A stretch of DNA of 64,000 bases from Pseudomonas sp. R28(2017) (GTDB taxonomy: Bacteria; Pseudomonadota; Gammaproteobacteria; Pseudomonadales; Pseudomonadaceae), in assembly GCF_002112505.1 (NCBI RefSeq), contig NZ_NEHW01000007.1, forward strand, positions 186,001-250,000, given 5' to 3'. The first letter of the stretch is position 1, and each line of letters begins with the position of its first letter. The notes under the pieces are model-generated. The model was not told where the DNA came from. It worked only from the letters and a program-made list of their open reading frames with translations, and searched no databases. A program made the translations under genes and the position numbers. Below, in pieces: positions 52,939 through 63,295 of this stretch.

Positions 52939-55900
52939 TCAGTGTTGAGGGCTGGCCTTGTGCTCAGGCTCGCGGATCTTGTACCAGGCCACATACAGTG
53001 CCGGCAAAAACAACAGCGTCAGCAGGGTGGCGACGATGATCCCGCCGATCATGGCGTAGGCCATCGGCCCCCAGAACACCTCGCGGGCAATCGGGATCAT
53101 GCCCAGGCTCGCTGCCGCTGCCGTCAGCAGGATCGGCCGGCGCCGGTGGTTGGTGGCCTCCACCACCGCATCCCACGGCGAGAAGCCCTGGGCCTCGAAC
53201 TCGTCGATCTGGGTCACCAGGATCACCGAGTTACGAATGATGATGCCCGCCAGCGCGAGGATGCCGAGGATCGCCACGAAGCCCATGGGCGTGCCCGTCG
53301 GCACCAGCGCCAGCACCACGCCGATCAGCCCCAGCGGCGCCACGCTGACCACCAGGAACAGCTTCTGCACGCTGTGCAGCTGGATCATCAGGAAGGTCGC
53401 CATCAGGAACAGCATCAACGGGATGACCTTGCGGATCGGCCCTTGTGCCTTGGCGCTCTCCTCCACGGTACCGCCGGTGGCCACTTCGAAGCCCGCAGGC
53501 AGCTTGCTGGCGAATTCGTCGATCTTCGGTTTCAGCTGGGCCACCAGGTCGGTGGGCTGGATGTCGCCGTTGACCGAGGCCTTGATGGTGATGGTCGGCT
53601 TGCGGTCGCGGCGCCACACCAGTGGCTGCTCCAGCTCGTAACGCACAGTGGCGAACGACAGCAGCGGGATCGAGGTGCCGTTGGGGGTCAGGATCTGCAG
53701 GTTCTGCAGGGTATCGGGTGAACCGCGCTCGCTGTCCTCGGCGCGGGCGACCACATTGACCAGGTAGATGTTGTCGTTGACCTGGGTGATCTGCACGCCG
53801 CTGACGATACTGTTCATCACGTTGGCCACGTCTTCCGACGACAGCCCCAACTGGCGTGCCTTGTCCTGGGCGATTTCCACGCGCAGCACCTTACCGGGCT
53901 CGTTCCAGTCGTAGATCATCTCGCCGATGTGCTCGTTCTGGTCGAGCAAGGTGGCCAGGTCGATGGCGTGCTTGCGCACCTCGTCGATATTGGCGCCGCT
54001 GACCCGGTACTGGATCGGTCGGCCGACCGGCGGGCCCATCTCCAGCGATTGCACGTTGACGCCGATGCCGACGAACTCTTCACGCAGGATCTTCTGCAGG
54101 CGGTCCATCATGCCCTGACGCTCTTCGAACCCTTTGCTGACGATCACCAACTGCGCGTAGTACGGGTTCTGCAGCTGCTGGTCGAGGGGCAGGTAGAAGC
54201 GGATCGCACCTTGGCCGATGTAGGTGCTCCAGTGCACCAGGTCCGGGTCGTCCTTGATCCGCGCCTCGAAGCGGTCCACCACCTTGCGGGTTTCCTCGAT
54301 CGAGGCGTTCTGCGGCAAGTTGAGGTCGACGAGGATTTCCGGGCGGTCCGATGAAGGGAAGAACTGGTTCTGCACGAAGCGCTCGCAGAAGATCGCCAGG
54401 GCAAACAGCAGCACGGTGCCGATGATGGTCAGCCAACGGTTGCGCATGCACCACAGCAGGCCATGCTCGAAGGCCCGGCCGACGCGCCCTGGCTCTGCTT
54501 CATGGGCCTTGAGCTTGGAGCTGCTGAGGATATGCACGCCCAGCACCGGGGCGAAGAACACCGCCACCACCCACGATACCATCAGCGCCACAGCGATCAC
54601 TGCGAACAAAGTGTAGGTGTACTCACCCGCCGAGCTGGCGTTGAGGCCGATGGGCACGAAGCCGGCCACCGTCACCAAGGTACCGGTCAGCATAGGGAAC
54701 GCCGTGGAGGTATAGGCGAACGTGGCCGCCTGCTCCTTGCTCTCGCCCATTTCCAGGCGCGTGACCATCACCTCGACGGTGATCATCGCGTCATCCACCA
54801 GCAGGCCCAGGGCAATGATCAGCGCACCCAGCGAAATCCGCTGCATGGTGATGCCGCTGTATTCCATGAACACGAACACCATCGCCAGCACCAGCGGGAT
54901 CGAACAGGCCACCACCAGGCCGGCGCGCATGCCCAGGCTGACAAAGCTCACCGCCAGCACGATCACCACCGCTTCGAACAGCGCGCTGGTGAAGCCGCCA
55001 ACCGCCTGCTTGACCACTACGGCCTGGTCCGACACGGTGTGCACCCCGACGCCCACCGGCAGGTCTTCGATCACCCGGTCCATGCGTTTTTTCAGCGCCG
55101 CGCCAAACACCTGCATGTTGCCGCCGGCCTTCATGCCGATGGCCAGGCCGATGGCGGTCTGGCCGTTGTAGCGGAACATCGGTGACGGCGGGTCGACGTA
55201 GCCGCGCTGGATATCGGCGATGTCAGCCAGGCGGAAGAAGCGGTCGTTGATCTTCAGGTTGACGGTCTGCAGGTCCTTTTCCGAGGCGAACTGCCCAGTG
55301 GTGCGTACCGAAATGCGCTCGGGGCCAGCCTCGATCACCCCGGCCGGGGTCACCGCGTTCTGCGATTGCAGGGCCTGCATGACCTGGCGCTGGTCGATGC
55401 CCAGGGCGGCCAGCTTGCGGGTCGAGAAGTTCAGGTACAGCACTTCGTCCTGGGTACCGATCAGCTCGATCTTGCCGATGTTGGGCACATCGCGCACCTC
55501 GGCCCGCGCCTGTTCCACGTAGTCACGCAACTGGCGCAGGGTCAGGCCGTCGGCGGTAAACGCATAGATCGAGCCGAACACGTCGCCGAACTCATCGTTG
55601 AACCCCGGCCCCTGGATGCCGGCAGGGAACTGGCCACGGATGTCCTGGATCTTCTTGCGCACCTGGTACCAGATTTCCGGGATGTCCTTGGCCTTGGTGG
55701 TGTCGCGCAGGTACACGTACACCGTGGATTCGCCTGGGCGGGTGTAGCTCTTGGTGTAGTCGAGGGAGTCGAGTTCCTCGAGCTTCTTCTCGATGCGGTC
55801 GGTGACCTGGTAGAGGGTTTCGTCCTGGGTCGCGCCAGGCCAGCGGGTCTGGATCACCATGGTCTTGATGGTGAACGAAGGGTCTTCCTCACGGCCGAGG

Positions 55901-56004
55901 TTGAAGTACGAGAAAATGCCCATCAGCAGGCCGACGAACATCAGGTACCAGACGAAGGATTGATGCTTGAGCGCCCATTCGGACAGGTTGAAGCTTCCTT
56001 TCAT
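52939..56004 (-). CDS. triC: RND efflux pump inner-membrane protein, TriC-like
   Basis: This 1021-residue RND transporter has 12 transmembrane helices and two large periplasmic loops and extrudes toxic compounds by proton antiport. The N-terminus (MKGSFNLSEWALKHQSFVWY) and the presence of two adaptor genes upstream match TriC of P. aeruginosa TriABC. The essential TM4 acids are in GLLVDDAMITVEVMV. It overlaps the second adaptor gene by four bases. No outer-membrane factor gene is adjacent; TriABC uses OpmH encoded elsewhere. Substrate (triclosan in P. aeruginosa) is by homology. Confidence 0.88.
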   Translation of the reverse strand: MKGSFNLSEWALKHQSFVWYLMFVGLLMGIFSYFNLGREEDPSFTIKTMVIQTRWPGATQDETLYQVTDRIEKKLEELDSLDYTKSYTRPGESTVYVYLRDTTKAKDIPEIWYQVRKKIQDIRGQFPAGIQGPGFNDEFGDVFGSIYAFTADGLTLRQLRDYVEQARAEVRDVPNIGKIELIGTQDEVLYLNFSTRKLAALGIDQRQVMQALQSQNAVTPAGVIEAGPERISVRTTGQFASEKDLQTVNLKINDRFFRLADIADIQRGYVDPPSPMFRYNGQTAIGLAIGMKAGGNMQVFGAALKKRMDRVIEDLPVGVGVHTVSDQAVVVKQAVGGFTSALFEAVVIVLAVSFVSLGMRAGLVVACSIPLVLAMVFVFMEYSGITMQRISLGALIIALGLLVDDAMITVEVMVTRLEMGESKEQAATFAYTSTAFPMLTGTLVTVAGFVPIGLNASSAGEYTYTLFAVIAVALMVSWVVAVFFAPVLGVHILSSSKLKAHEAEPGRVGRAFEHGLLWCMRNRWLTIIGTVLLFALAIFCERFVQNQFFPSSDRPEILVDLNLPQNASIEETRKVVDRFEARIKDDPDLVHWSTYIGQGAIRFYLPLDQQLQNPYYAQLVIVSKGFEERQGMMDRLQKILREEFVGIGVNVQSLEMGPPVGRPIQYRVSGANIDEVRKHAIDLATLLDQNEHIGEMIYDWNEPGKVLRVEIAQDKARQLGLSSEDVANVMNSIVSGVQITQVNDNIYLVNVVARAEDSERGSPDTLQNLQILTPNGTSIPLLSFATVRYELEQPLVWRRDRKPTITIKASVNGDIQPTDLVAQLKPKIDEFASKLPAGFEVATGGTVEESAKAQGPIRKVIPLMLFLMATFLMIQLHSVQKLFLVVSVAPLGLIGVVLALVPTGTPMGFVAILGILALAGIIIRNSVILVTQIDEFEAQGFSPWDAVVEATNHRRRPILLTAAAASLGMIPIAREVFWGPMAYAMIGGIIVATLLTLLFLPALYVAWYKIREPEHKASPQH

Positions 56005-57068
56005 TGCGCATCCTCGTCGAAGGTGACCTTCTGGCCAGGCTTGAGGCTGTTCACGCCCGCCGTCACCACGCGCTCGCCCGGCTGCACGCCCGAAGCCAGG
56101 ACGATGCTGTCGGCAGTGCGGTCGATCAGGGTGACGTCGCGGGTACCCACGGTTTTCTGCTGGGTATCGATCACCCAGACCTGCGTCTTGCCGTCACGTT
56201 CGAGCAGGGCACTCAGCGGCAGCTCGCTGCGCGGGCTCACGTCCGAGCTCAGGGTCACGCTGATCGCAGTGCCCAGGTGGAAGGCCGCCGGGGTGCTGGC
56301 CAAGGTCAGGCGTGCGCGGCGGGTCCGGGTCGTCGCGTCGGCCTGCGGCTCCAGCTCGCGCAGGGTGGCGGTGGTGTTGATGGTCGGGTCGAGCTGCGAG
56401 GCGACAGTGAAGGTCAGGTCCTTGTTCAGTTGCTCGGCCAGGCCGATCGGCAGGTCGATCACCGCCTCCTTCACATCCGGCCGCGCCAGGGTCACCACCG
56501 CCTGGCCGGCGGTGACGGTCTGCCCGGCTTCGGCCTGCCAGGCGGTGATCACGGCTGCGTGGTCGGTGCGCAGGGTGCTGTAGTCGAGCTGGTCCTGGGC
56601 CTGGCTCAGCGCCGAGCGTGCCTGCTCCAGCGCGGCGCTGGTGGTTTTCAGGTTGGTCTGGGCGATGTCCAGTTGCGCCTGGGCACCGACGCCGCGGTCG
56701 TACAGCTGCTGCTGGCGACGGGCATCGGCCTGGGCGTTGATCCACTGTGCCTGCACCTTGGCCAGGTCGCCCTCGGCGGCGCGCAACTGGTTCTGCTGGT
56801 CGGTGGGGTCGAGCGTGGCCAGGGTGTCACCCGGTTTGACCTGGGCGCCCACATCCAGCCAACGCCGGGCAATGCGCCCGCCAACCCGGAAGCCCAAGGT
56901 GCTTTCGAAGCGCGCCTCGATCAGGCCGGCGAAGCGACCCAGCTGCGACTGCACCTGCGGCTCCACCTTCACCGACAGCACCGGCCGGATCGGCTCGGGC
57001 GCTTCCTCCTCGCTACCGCAGGCGGCCAGCAGCAGGCCGGCTGACAGTATCAGCAGCAGGCGCCTCAT
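56001..57068 (-). CDS. triB: RND periplasmic adaptor lipoprotein, TriB-like
   Basis: This 355-residue membrane-fusion protein has a lipobox (LLAAC, Cys17). The lipoyl/barrel region includes GFRVGGRIARRWLDVGAQVK, PGDTLATLDPTDQQNQL. A coiled-coil hairpin (about residues 95-165, rich in Q, A and L) follows, and the distal lipoyl half is VITAWQAEAGQTVTAGQAVV. It lies between the other adaptor and the pump with four-base overlaps on both sides. Two different adaptors per pump is the peculiarity of TriABC. Confidence 0.87.
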   Translation of the reverse strand: MRRLLLILSAGLLLAACGSEEEAPEPIRPVLSVKVEPQVQSQLGRFAGLIEARFESTLGFRVGGRIARRWLDVGAQVKPGDTLATLDPTDQQNQLRAAEGDLAKVQAQWINAQADARRQQQLYDRGVGAQAQLDIAQTNLKTTSAALEQARSALSQAQDQLDYSTLRTDHAAVITAWQAEAGQTVTAGQAVVTLARPDVKEAVIDLPIGLAEQLNKDLTFTVASQLDPTINTTATLRELEPQADATTRTRRARLTLASTPAAFHLGTAISVTLSSDVSPRSELPLSALLERDGKTQVWVIDTQQKTVGTRDVTLIDRTADSIVLASGVQPGERVVTAGVNSLKPGQKVTFDEDAQ

Positions 57069-58153
57069 AGCTCACCCCCTTGGGCCTTGGCATCGACCTT
57101 TTCTACCTGCATGCCGGGGTGCAGCAGCTGGCTACCGTTGACCACCACGGTCTCGCCACCCTTCAGGCCGCTGGCGACAACGATCTTGCCGGTCAGGTAG
57201 CGGCTGACCTCGACCTTGCGCAGTTCGACCTTGTCGCCCTCGCCCACCACCCAGACTGCCGGTTCATGCAGCGCCTTGGTCAACGCCGACCACGGCAACT
57301 CGATGCTCGGCCGCCCCACCGCATTGGTGCTGGCAGTGACCGGCGCGCCCAGCTGCATGCCCGGAGGCACGTCCTTCAGCGCCACCTTGACTTGCACCGT
57401 GCCGCTTTGCGCCGACACGGTGGGGGTGATTTCACGGACAAAGCCATGGGCCTGGACCTTGGGGTCATCCAGCAGGCTGACGATCACGCCGGCGTCGCTG
57501 GGTGGCGCCACCAGCAGGGATTCATAGACGTTGAACACGGCATCGCGGTCGCCGTCACGGGCCAGGCTGAAGATTGGCATGGTCGCCTGCACCACCTGGC
57601 CGACCTCGGCCTGGCGCTCGGTGATCACGCCATCGGCCTCGGACACCAGCGCGGTGTAGCTCAGTTGCTCATTGGCGTTGGCCAGCTGTGCCTGGGCGGC
57701 CTTGAGCGCGCTCTGGTTGCTGCGCAGCGCGGCTTCGGCAGAGTCGTATTCGCTCTGGCTGGTGTAGCCCTTGGGCAGCAGTTTCTGCTGGCGCACGAAG
57801 GCGGCGCTGGTCTGGGTGACCCGCGCCTGGGCGGCGAACACCTCGGCCTTGGCCGAATCGACGTTGTTCTGCAGGTCTTTGGGGTCGAGCCGCGCCAATA
57901 CCTGGTTGGCCTTGACGTGGTCGCCTACATCGACGCTACGGGCAATGATCTTGCCGCCCACACGGAATGACAGGTCGGTCTGCACCCGCGCCTGCACGTC
58001 GCCGGTCAGGGTTACCCTGGCAGCGAAATCGGTGGGCTGGACCTGCTGCACACCCACCCGAGGCAGTGTCTCGGGTACCTCTTCCTTGCTACAGCCGGTG
58101 AGCATGTACAGCAGCCCCAGGCAAACGACCGACAGCGGACGCATCAACGCCAT
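57065..58153 (-). CDS. triA: RND periplasmic adaptor lipoprotein, TriA-like
   Basis: This 362-residue membrane-fusion protein is a lipoprotein (lipobox LTGC near residue 21). SFRVGGKIIARSVDVGDHVK and NQVLARLDPKDLQNNVDSAK mark the lipoyl half, and VSEADGVITERQAEVGQVV the other. The ATG at 58153 has AAGGAG five to six bases upstream. The seven codons upstream of it are excluded. It is the first gene of the three-gene operon. No repressor gene is adjacent; the next element is a REP pair. Confidence 0.87.
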   Translation of the reverse strand: MALMRPLSVVCLGLLYMLTGCSKEEVPETLPRVGVQQVQPTDFAARVTLTGDVQARVQTDLSFRVGGKIIARSVDVGDHVKANQVLARLDPKDLQNNVDSAKAEVFAAQARVTQTSAAFVRQQKLLPKGYTSQSEYDSAEAALRSNQSALKAAQAQLANANEQLSYTALVSEADGVITERQAEVGQVVQATMPIFSLARDGDRDAVFNVYESLLVAPPSDAGVIVSLLDDPKVQAHGFVREITPTVSAQSGTVQVKVALKDVPPGMQLGAPVTASTNAVGRPSIELPWSALTKALHEPAVWVVGEGDKVELRKVEVSRYLTGKIVVASGLKGGETVVVNGSQLLHPGMQVEKVDAKAQGGEL

Positions 58154-58239
58154 GCTGGCTCCTTGCTTGCGCACAAATGATTTGTGGGATGCGACTGTCA
58201 GCGTAGTTCAGGGTTCGATAAACATCACTGGTGGGGGAC

Positions 58240-58336
58240 AGGCCTCTTCGCGGGTGAACCCGCTCCCACAGGCTAAGCGCCCGCCTTGAAGTCCATGCTG
58301 GACTTGTGGGAGCGGGCATGCCCGCGAAAGGGCCGG
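58240..58336. repeat. REP pair upstream of the RAYT gene
   Basis: A forward REP at 58240-58272 with core GCGGGTGAACCCGC and an inverted REP at 58303-58336 with core GCGGGCATGCCCGC. Together with the pair at 58909-59004 it flanks the transposase gene. Confidence 0.92.
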
Positions 58337-58443
58337 TACAGCCACCCTTCTGCTTCTGCCATATCCAGAAACTCTCAGCCACCCGCCAAACCCCACTTCA
58401 GCCGCTACCTTCAAAGGGAGGTACAACTTCAAGGAAGATCACA

Positions 58444-58899
58444 ATGCCGTTAGCCGAATCCCACCGACTGCGTCGTGAGCGCATCTCCGAGCCTGGCAGG
58501 CTCTACATGCTGACCACCATCACATACCAGCGACAGCCACTGTTCCACGACTTCCACCACGCTCGCCTGGTGGTCAAACATCTGCGGTTCTCAAATGACA
58601 TTCAGGATTGCCGTTCTCTGGCCTGGGTAGTGATGCCGGACCATCTGCATTGGCTGATCGAGCTGAGGGAAGTGGCATTGGGAACACTGATGCGCCGGTT
58701 CAAATCACGCACAGCCATTGCATTGCGCAAGGCGGGAGTCAGGAACAAGCCGATATGGCAGCCGGGTTATCAGGACCATGCTCTGCGCAGGGAGGAGAAT
58801 GTGGTGCATGTGGCCCGGTACATTGTTGCCAATCCTTTAAGAGCCGGATTGGTCAAGAGTGTCAGGGAATACCCATATTGGGATGCGGTATGGCTGTAA
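58444..58899 (+). CDS. REP-associated tyrosine transposase (RAYT)
   Basis: This 151-residue HUH/Y1 endonuclease belongs to the IS200/IS605-related TnpA-REP group. The N-terminus YMLTTITYQRQPLF is typical. The HUH motif is DHLHWLIEL near residue 63. The catalytic tyrosine is in VARYIVANPLRAGLV near 130. It nicks single-stranded REP hairpins and is the probable driver of REP spread in the genome. GGAAG lies eight bases before the ATG. REP pairs lie on both sides (58240-58336 and 58909-59004), the normal REPtron arrangement. The frame is complete and all motifs are intact, so it may be active. Confidence 0.93.
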   Translation: MPLAESHRLRRERISEPGRLYMLTTITYQRQPLFHDFHHARLVVKHLRFSNDIQDCRSLAWVVMPDHLHWLIELREVALGTLMRRFKSRTAIALRKAGVRNKPIWQPGYQDHALRREENVVHVARYIVANPLRAGLVKSVREYPYWDAVWL

Positions 58900-58908
58900 A
58901 TCCATGTT

Positions 58909-59004
58909 GGGGCCTTCGCGGGCAAGCCCGCTCCCACAGTTACTGTGCATGCCTTCAGGATTGCACATAACCTGTGGGAGCGGGCTTGCCCGCGAAAGGG
59001 CCGG
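58909..59004. repeat. REP pair downstream of the RAYT gene
   Basis: A forward REP at 58909-58939 and an inverted REP at 58971-59004 lie between the RAYT stop and the end of the convergent potI gene. Confidence 0.92.
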
Positions 59005-59005
59005 G

Positions 59006-59899
59006 TCAGGCCGACGCAGCAACCTGAGTCGGGCGCTTGACCTGCGGCTGCGAGGCGTTGGCCGCCGCGCCTTCCTCGATCGCCTGCTGGATCGCCTTGC
59101 GACGACGCTCTTCGGCACGGCGGCTGAAGTACCAGACAAAGAAGGTCACCAGCGACACCGACAGCAGGATCAGGCTGGCCACGGCGTTGATCTCAGGCTT
59201 CACGCCCAGGCGTACCGCCGAGAACACTTCCATCGGCAAGGTGGTCGAACCCGGGCCGGACACGAAGCTGGCCAGCACCAGGTCGTCCAGCGACAGCGCG
59301 AACGACATCATGCCGCCCGCCGCCAACGACGGTGCGATCATCGGGATGGTGATCAGGAAGAACACCTTCCACGGCTTGGCACCCAGGTCCATCGCCGCTT
59401 CCTCGATCGACAGGTCCAGCTCACGCAGGCGTGCCGACACCACCACCGCCACATACGCCGCACAGAACGTGGTGTGGGCGATCCAGATGGTGACGATGCC
59501 ACGCTCCTGCGGCCAGCCGATCATCTGCGCCATGGCCACGAACAGCAGCAACAGCGACAGACCGGTGATCACCTCAGGCATCACCAGCGGCGCGGTGACC
59601 AGGCCGCCGAACAGCGTGCGGCCCTTGAAGCGGGTGACCCGGGTCAGCACGAAGGCCGCCAGGGTACCCAGCGCCACTGCCGCCACCGCCGTGTAGCAGG
59701 CGATTTCCAGCGAGCGCATCACCGAACCCATCAGCTGGGTATTGTCGAGCAGGCCGACGTACCATTTCACCGACCAGCCACCCCACACCGTCACCAGCTT
59801 GGAGGCGTTGAACGAGTAGATCACCAGGATCAGCATCGGCAGGTAGATGAACAGCAAGCCGAGCACCAGCATCAGCTTGGAAAAACTGAAGCGTTTCAT
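59006..59899 (-). CDS. potI: Polyamine ABC transporter permease PotI (SpuH)
   Basis: This 297-residue inner-membrane permease is one of two for putrescine/spermidine uptake. Helices include LMLVLGLLFIYLPMLILVIY at the N-terminus. The coupling loop is LDLSIEEAAMDLGAKPWKVF, and SFALSLDDLVLASFVSGPGS is the PotI/PotC signature. The C-terminal tail (RRKAIQQAIEEGAAANASQP) is cytoplasmic and basic. Its start overlaps the PotH stop by four bases; it is the last gene of the operon. Confidence 0.93.
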   Translation of the reverse strand: MKRFSFSKLMLVLGLLFIYLPMLILVIYSFNASKLVTVWGGWSVKWYVGLLDNTQLMGSVMRSLEIACYTAVAAVALGTLAAFVLTRVTRFKGRTLFGGLVTAPLVMPEVITGLSLLLLFVAMAQMIGWPQERGIVTIWIAHTTFCAAYVAVVVSARLRELDLSIEEAAMDLGAKPWKVFFLITIPMIAPSLAAGGMMSFALSLDDLVLASFVSGPGSTTLPMEVFSAVRLGVKPEINAVASLILLSVSLVTFFVWYFSRRAEERRRKAIQQAIEEGAAANASQPQVKRPTQVAASA

Positions 59900-60816
59900 G
59901 CTCTGCCCTCCATTTCTTTGGCCTGGCTGCGGTTGAACAGCAGGATCGGCACGATCAGGATCGCCAGCATCACTACCGCCAGGGCGGATGCCACCGGCCA
60001 GTCACGGTTGTTGAAGAACTCCTGCCACAGCACTTTACCGATCATCAGGGTTTCCGGGCCGCCCAGCAGCTCAGGAATGACGAACTCGCCCACCACCGGG
60101 ATGAACACCAGCATGCAGCCGGCGATGATGCCGTTCTTCGACAGCGGCACGGTGATCTTCCAGAAGCTGTTGAAGGTGCTCGAGCCCAGGTCCGAAGCAG
60201 CTTCGAGCAGGCTCGGGTCGTGCTTCACCAGGTTGGCGAACAGCGGCAGGATCATGAACGGCAGGTACGAATAGACCACGCCGATATACACCGCCAGGTT
60301 GGTGTTGAGGATCTGCAACGGCTGATCGATCAAGCCGATCCACAGCAGGAAGCCGTTGAGCAGCCCGTTGTTGCTGAGGATGCCCATCCAGGCATAGACG
60401 CGGATCAGGATCGCGGTCCAGGTCGGCATCATGATCAGCAGCAGCAGGACCGTCTGGGTCTCCTTCTTGGCGTTGGCGATGGCGTAGGCCATCGGGTAGC
60501 CGATCAGCAGGCACAGCAAGGTGCTGAAGAAAGCCATCTTCAACGAGCCCAGGTAGGCCGAGATGTACAGCTCATCCTCGGTCAACAGGCCGTAGTTGGC
60601 CATGTTGAGCACCAACTGGATCTTGTCTTCGACGTAGCTGTAGATCTCGGTATACGGCGGGATCGCCACGTCGGCTTCGGCGAAGCTGATCTTCAGCACG
60701 ATGAAGAACGGCAGCATGAAGAACAGGAACAGCCAGATGAACGGAATCCCGATCACCACGTGCCGCCCCTCCGGAATCAAACGCTGGAAGGCTCGCTTGA
60801 GCTTGCGTGGTTTCAT
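59896..60816 (-). CDS. potH: Polyamine ABC transporter permease PotH (SpuG)
   Basis: This 306-residue permease pairs with PotI. GRHVVIGIPFIWLFLFFMLP is the first helix, and the coupling region is DPSLLEAASDLGSSTFNSFW. VFIPVVGEFVIPELLGGPET is the PotH/PotB hallmark. The ATG at 60816 overlaps the ATPase stop by four bases; a 12-codon upstream extension lies inside the ATPase gene and is rejected. Confidence 0.93.
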   Translation of the reverse strand: MKPRKLKRAFQRLIPEGRHVVIGIPFIWLFLFFMLPFFIVLKISFAEADVAIPPYTEIYSYVEDKIQLVLNMANYGLLTEDELYISAYLGSLKMAFFSTLLCLLIGYPMAYAIANAKKETQTVLLLLIMMPTWTAILIRVYAWMGILSNNGLLNGFLLWIGLIDQPLQILNTNLAVYIGVVYSYLPFMILPLFANLVKHDPSLLEAASDLGSSTFNSFWKITVPLSKNGIIAGCMLVFIPVVGEFVIPELLGGPETLMIGKVLWQEFFNNRDWPVASALAVVMLAILIVPILLFNRSQAKEMEGRA

Positions 60817-61955
60817 GACCGCAGTACCACGCCGCTGTCGTCTTCCCACCACACGTACACCTCATCGCCCCAGGTCGGGCGGGCGCCCTGGCGCTCGGTG
60901 TTGGCGACGAACGACTGGACCACCTTGCCGCTCGGCAGCTCGACGTAGAACACCGAGTGGCCACCCAGGTAGGCGATGTCGTGGACCTTGCCGCGCGACC
61001 AGTTGTGCTCGAATTCCGGCTGGCTGGTGGTGACCAGCAGCTTCTCCGGGCGCAGGGCGTAGGTGATGTGCTTGTCTTCAACCGAAGTGGTGATGCCGTG
61101 GCCGACGTAGATCTTGCGCTCCAGCTCCGGGCTGGCAATGATCGCGTGGCCTTCGGCGTCGTCGACCACTTCGCCGTCGAACAGGTTGACGTTACCGATG
61201 AATTCGCACACCAGGCGGCTGGTCGGGGTCTCGTAGATATCCACCGGCGAGCCGATCTGGGCGATCCAGCCCAGGTGCATGATGGCGATGCGCTGGGCCA
61301 TGGTCATGGCCTCTTCCTGGTCGTGGGTCACCATCACGCAGGTCACGCCCACGCGCTCGATGATTTCCACCAGCTCCAGCTGCATCTGCGAACGCAGTTT
61401 CTTGTCCAGCGCGCCCATCGGCTCGTCGAGCAGCAACAGCTTGGGGCGCTTGGCCAGGGAACGGGCCAGGGCCACACGTTGGCGCTGGCCACCGGAAAGC
61501 TGGTGCGGCTTGCGCTTGGCGTACTGGGTCATGTGCACCAGCTTGAGCATCTCGGCCACGCGGGCGTCGATCTCGGCCTTGGGCATCTTGTCCTGCTGCA
61601 GACCGAAGGCGATGTTCTGCGCCACGGTCATGTGCGGGAACAGCGCGTAGGACTGGAACATCATGTTGATCGGCCGCTCGTACGGCGGCATGTCGGTGAT
61701 GTCGACGCCGTCGAGGAAGATCCGCCCTTCAGTCGGGCGCTCGAAGCCGGCCAGCATGCGTAGCAAGGTCGACTTGCCGGAACCGGAGCCACCCAGCAGG
61801 GCGAAGATCTCGCCTTTGCGGATTTCCAGGGACACATCGTCCACGGCGACCGTTTCGTCGAATTTTTTTGTAACCCGGTCGATCTTGACCAGCACCTGCT
61901 TGGGTTGCTGGCCACCCTCGAGGGCTTTCTTATAGGCACCGGAGGCAACTGCCAT
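60813..61955 (-). CDS. potG: Polyamine ABC transporter ATPase PotG (SpuF)
   Basis: This 380-residue ATPase has Walker A GGSGSGKST, signature LSGGQRQR, Walker B LLLLDEP and switch His in [12 protein letters not shown]-terminal TOBE domain (about residues 290-375) regulates or binds the permeases. The ATG at 61955 is preceded by GGGAG; a start six codons upstream is less likely. It is encoded after the two binding proteins and before the two permeases. Confidence 0.94.
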   Translation of the reverse strand: MAVASGAYKKALEGGQQPKQVLVKIDRVTKKFDETVAVDDVSLEIRKGEIFALLGGSGSGKSTLLRMLAGFERPTEGRIFLDGVDITDMPPYERPINMMFQSYALFPHMTVAQNIAFGLQQDKMPKAEIDARVAEMLKLVHMTQYAKRKPHQLSGGQRQRVALARSLAKRPKLLLLDEPMGALDKKLRSQMQLELVEIIERVGVTCVMVTHDQEEAMTMAQRIAIMHLGWIAQIGSPVDIYETPTSRLVCEFIGNVNLFDGEVVDDAEGHAIIASPELERKIYVGHGITTSVEDKHITYALRPEKLLVTTSQPEFEHNWSRGKVHDIAYLGGHSVFYVELPSGKVVQSFVANTERQGARPTWGDEVYVWWEDDSGVVLRS

Positions 61956-62026
61956 GAGTGAAACTCCCAACAAGATTTTTGTGCCCGCGCGGCCTGTGTT
62001 CCAGGTACCGCAACGGGTCTGGATAA

Positions 62027-63232
<1,206 letters not shown>

Positions 63233-63253
63233 TCATCAATTGCCATTCACTGG

Positions 63254-63281
63254 CTCTGGGCCGGAAAACCCCGGCCCAGAG
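63254..63281 (-). promoter_or_regulatory. Intercistronic hairpin between the two polyamine-binding protein genes
   Basis: CTCTGGGCCGG (63254-63264) and CCGGCCCAGAG (63271-63281) form a perfect 11-base stem without a T-run, 15 bases after the stop of the upstream gene. It probably stabilises the upstream binding-protein mRNA or attenuates transcription. Confidence 0.55.
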
Positions 63282-63295
63282 GTCACGCATCGGGG

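Noticed and set aside
1816..59004. Regularly recurring palindromic repeats that could suggest CRISPR
   Set aside because: Repeats occur as inverted pairs scattered between genes several kilobases apart, not as direct repeats with uniform spacers, and no cas genes are present. They are REPs.
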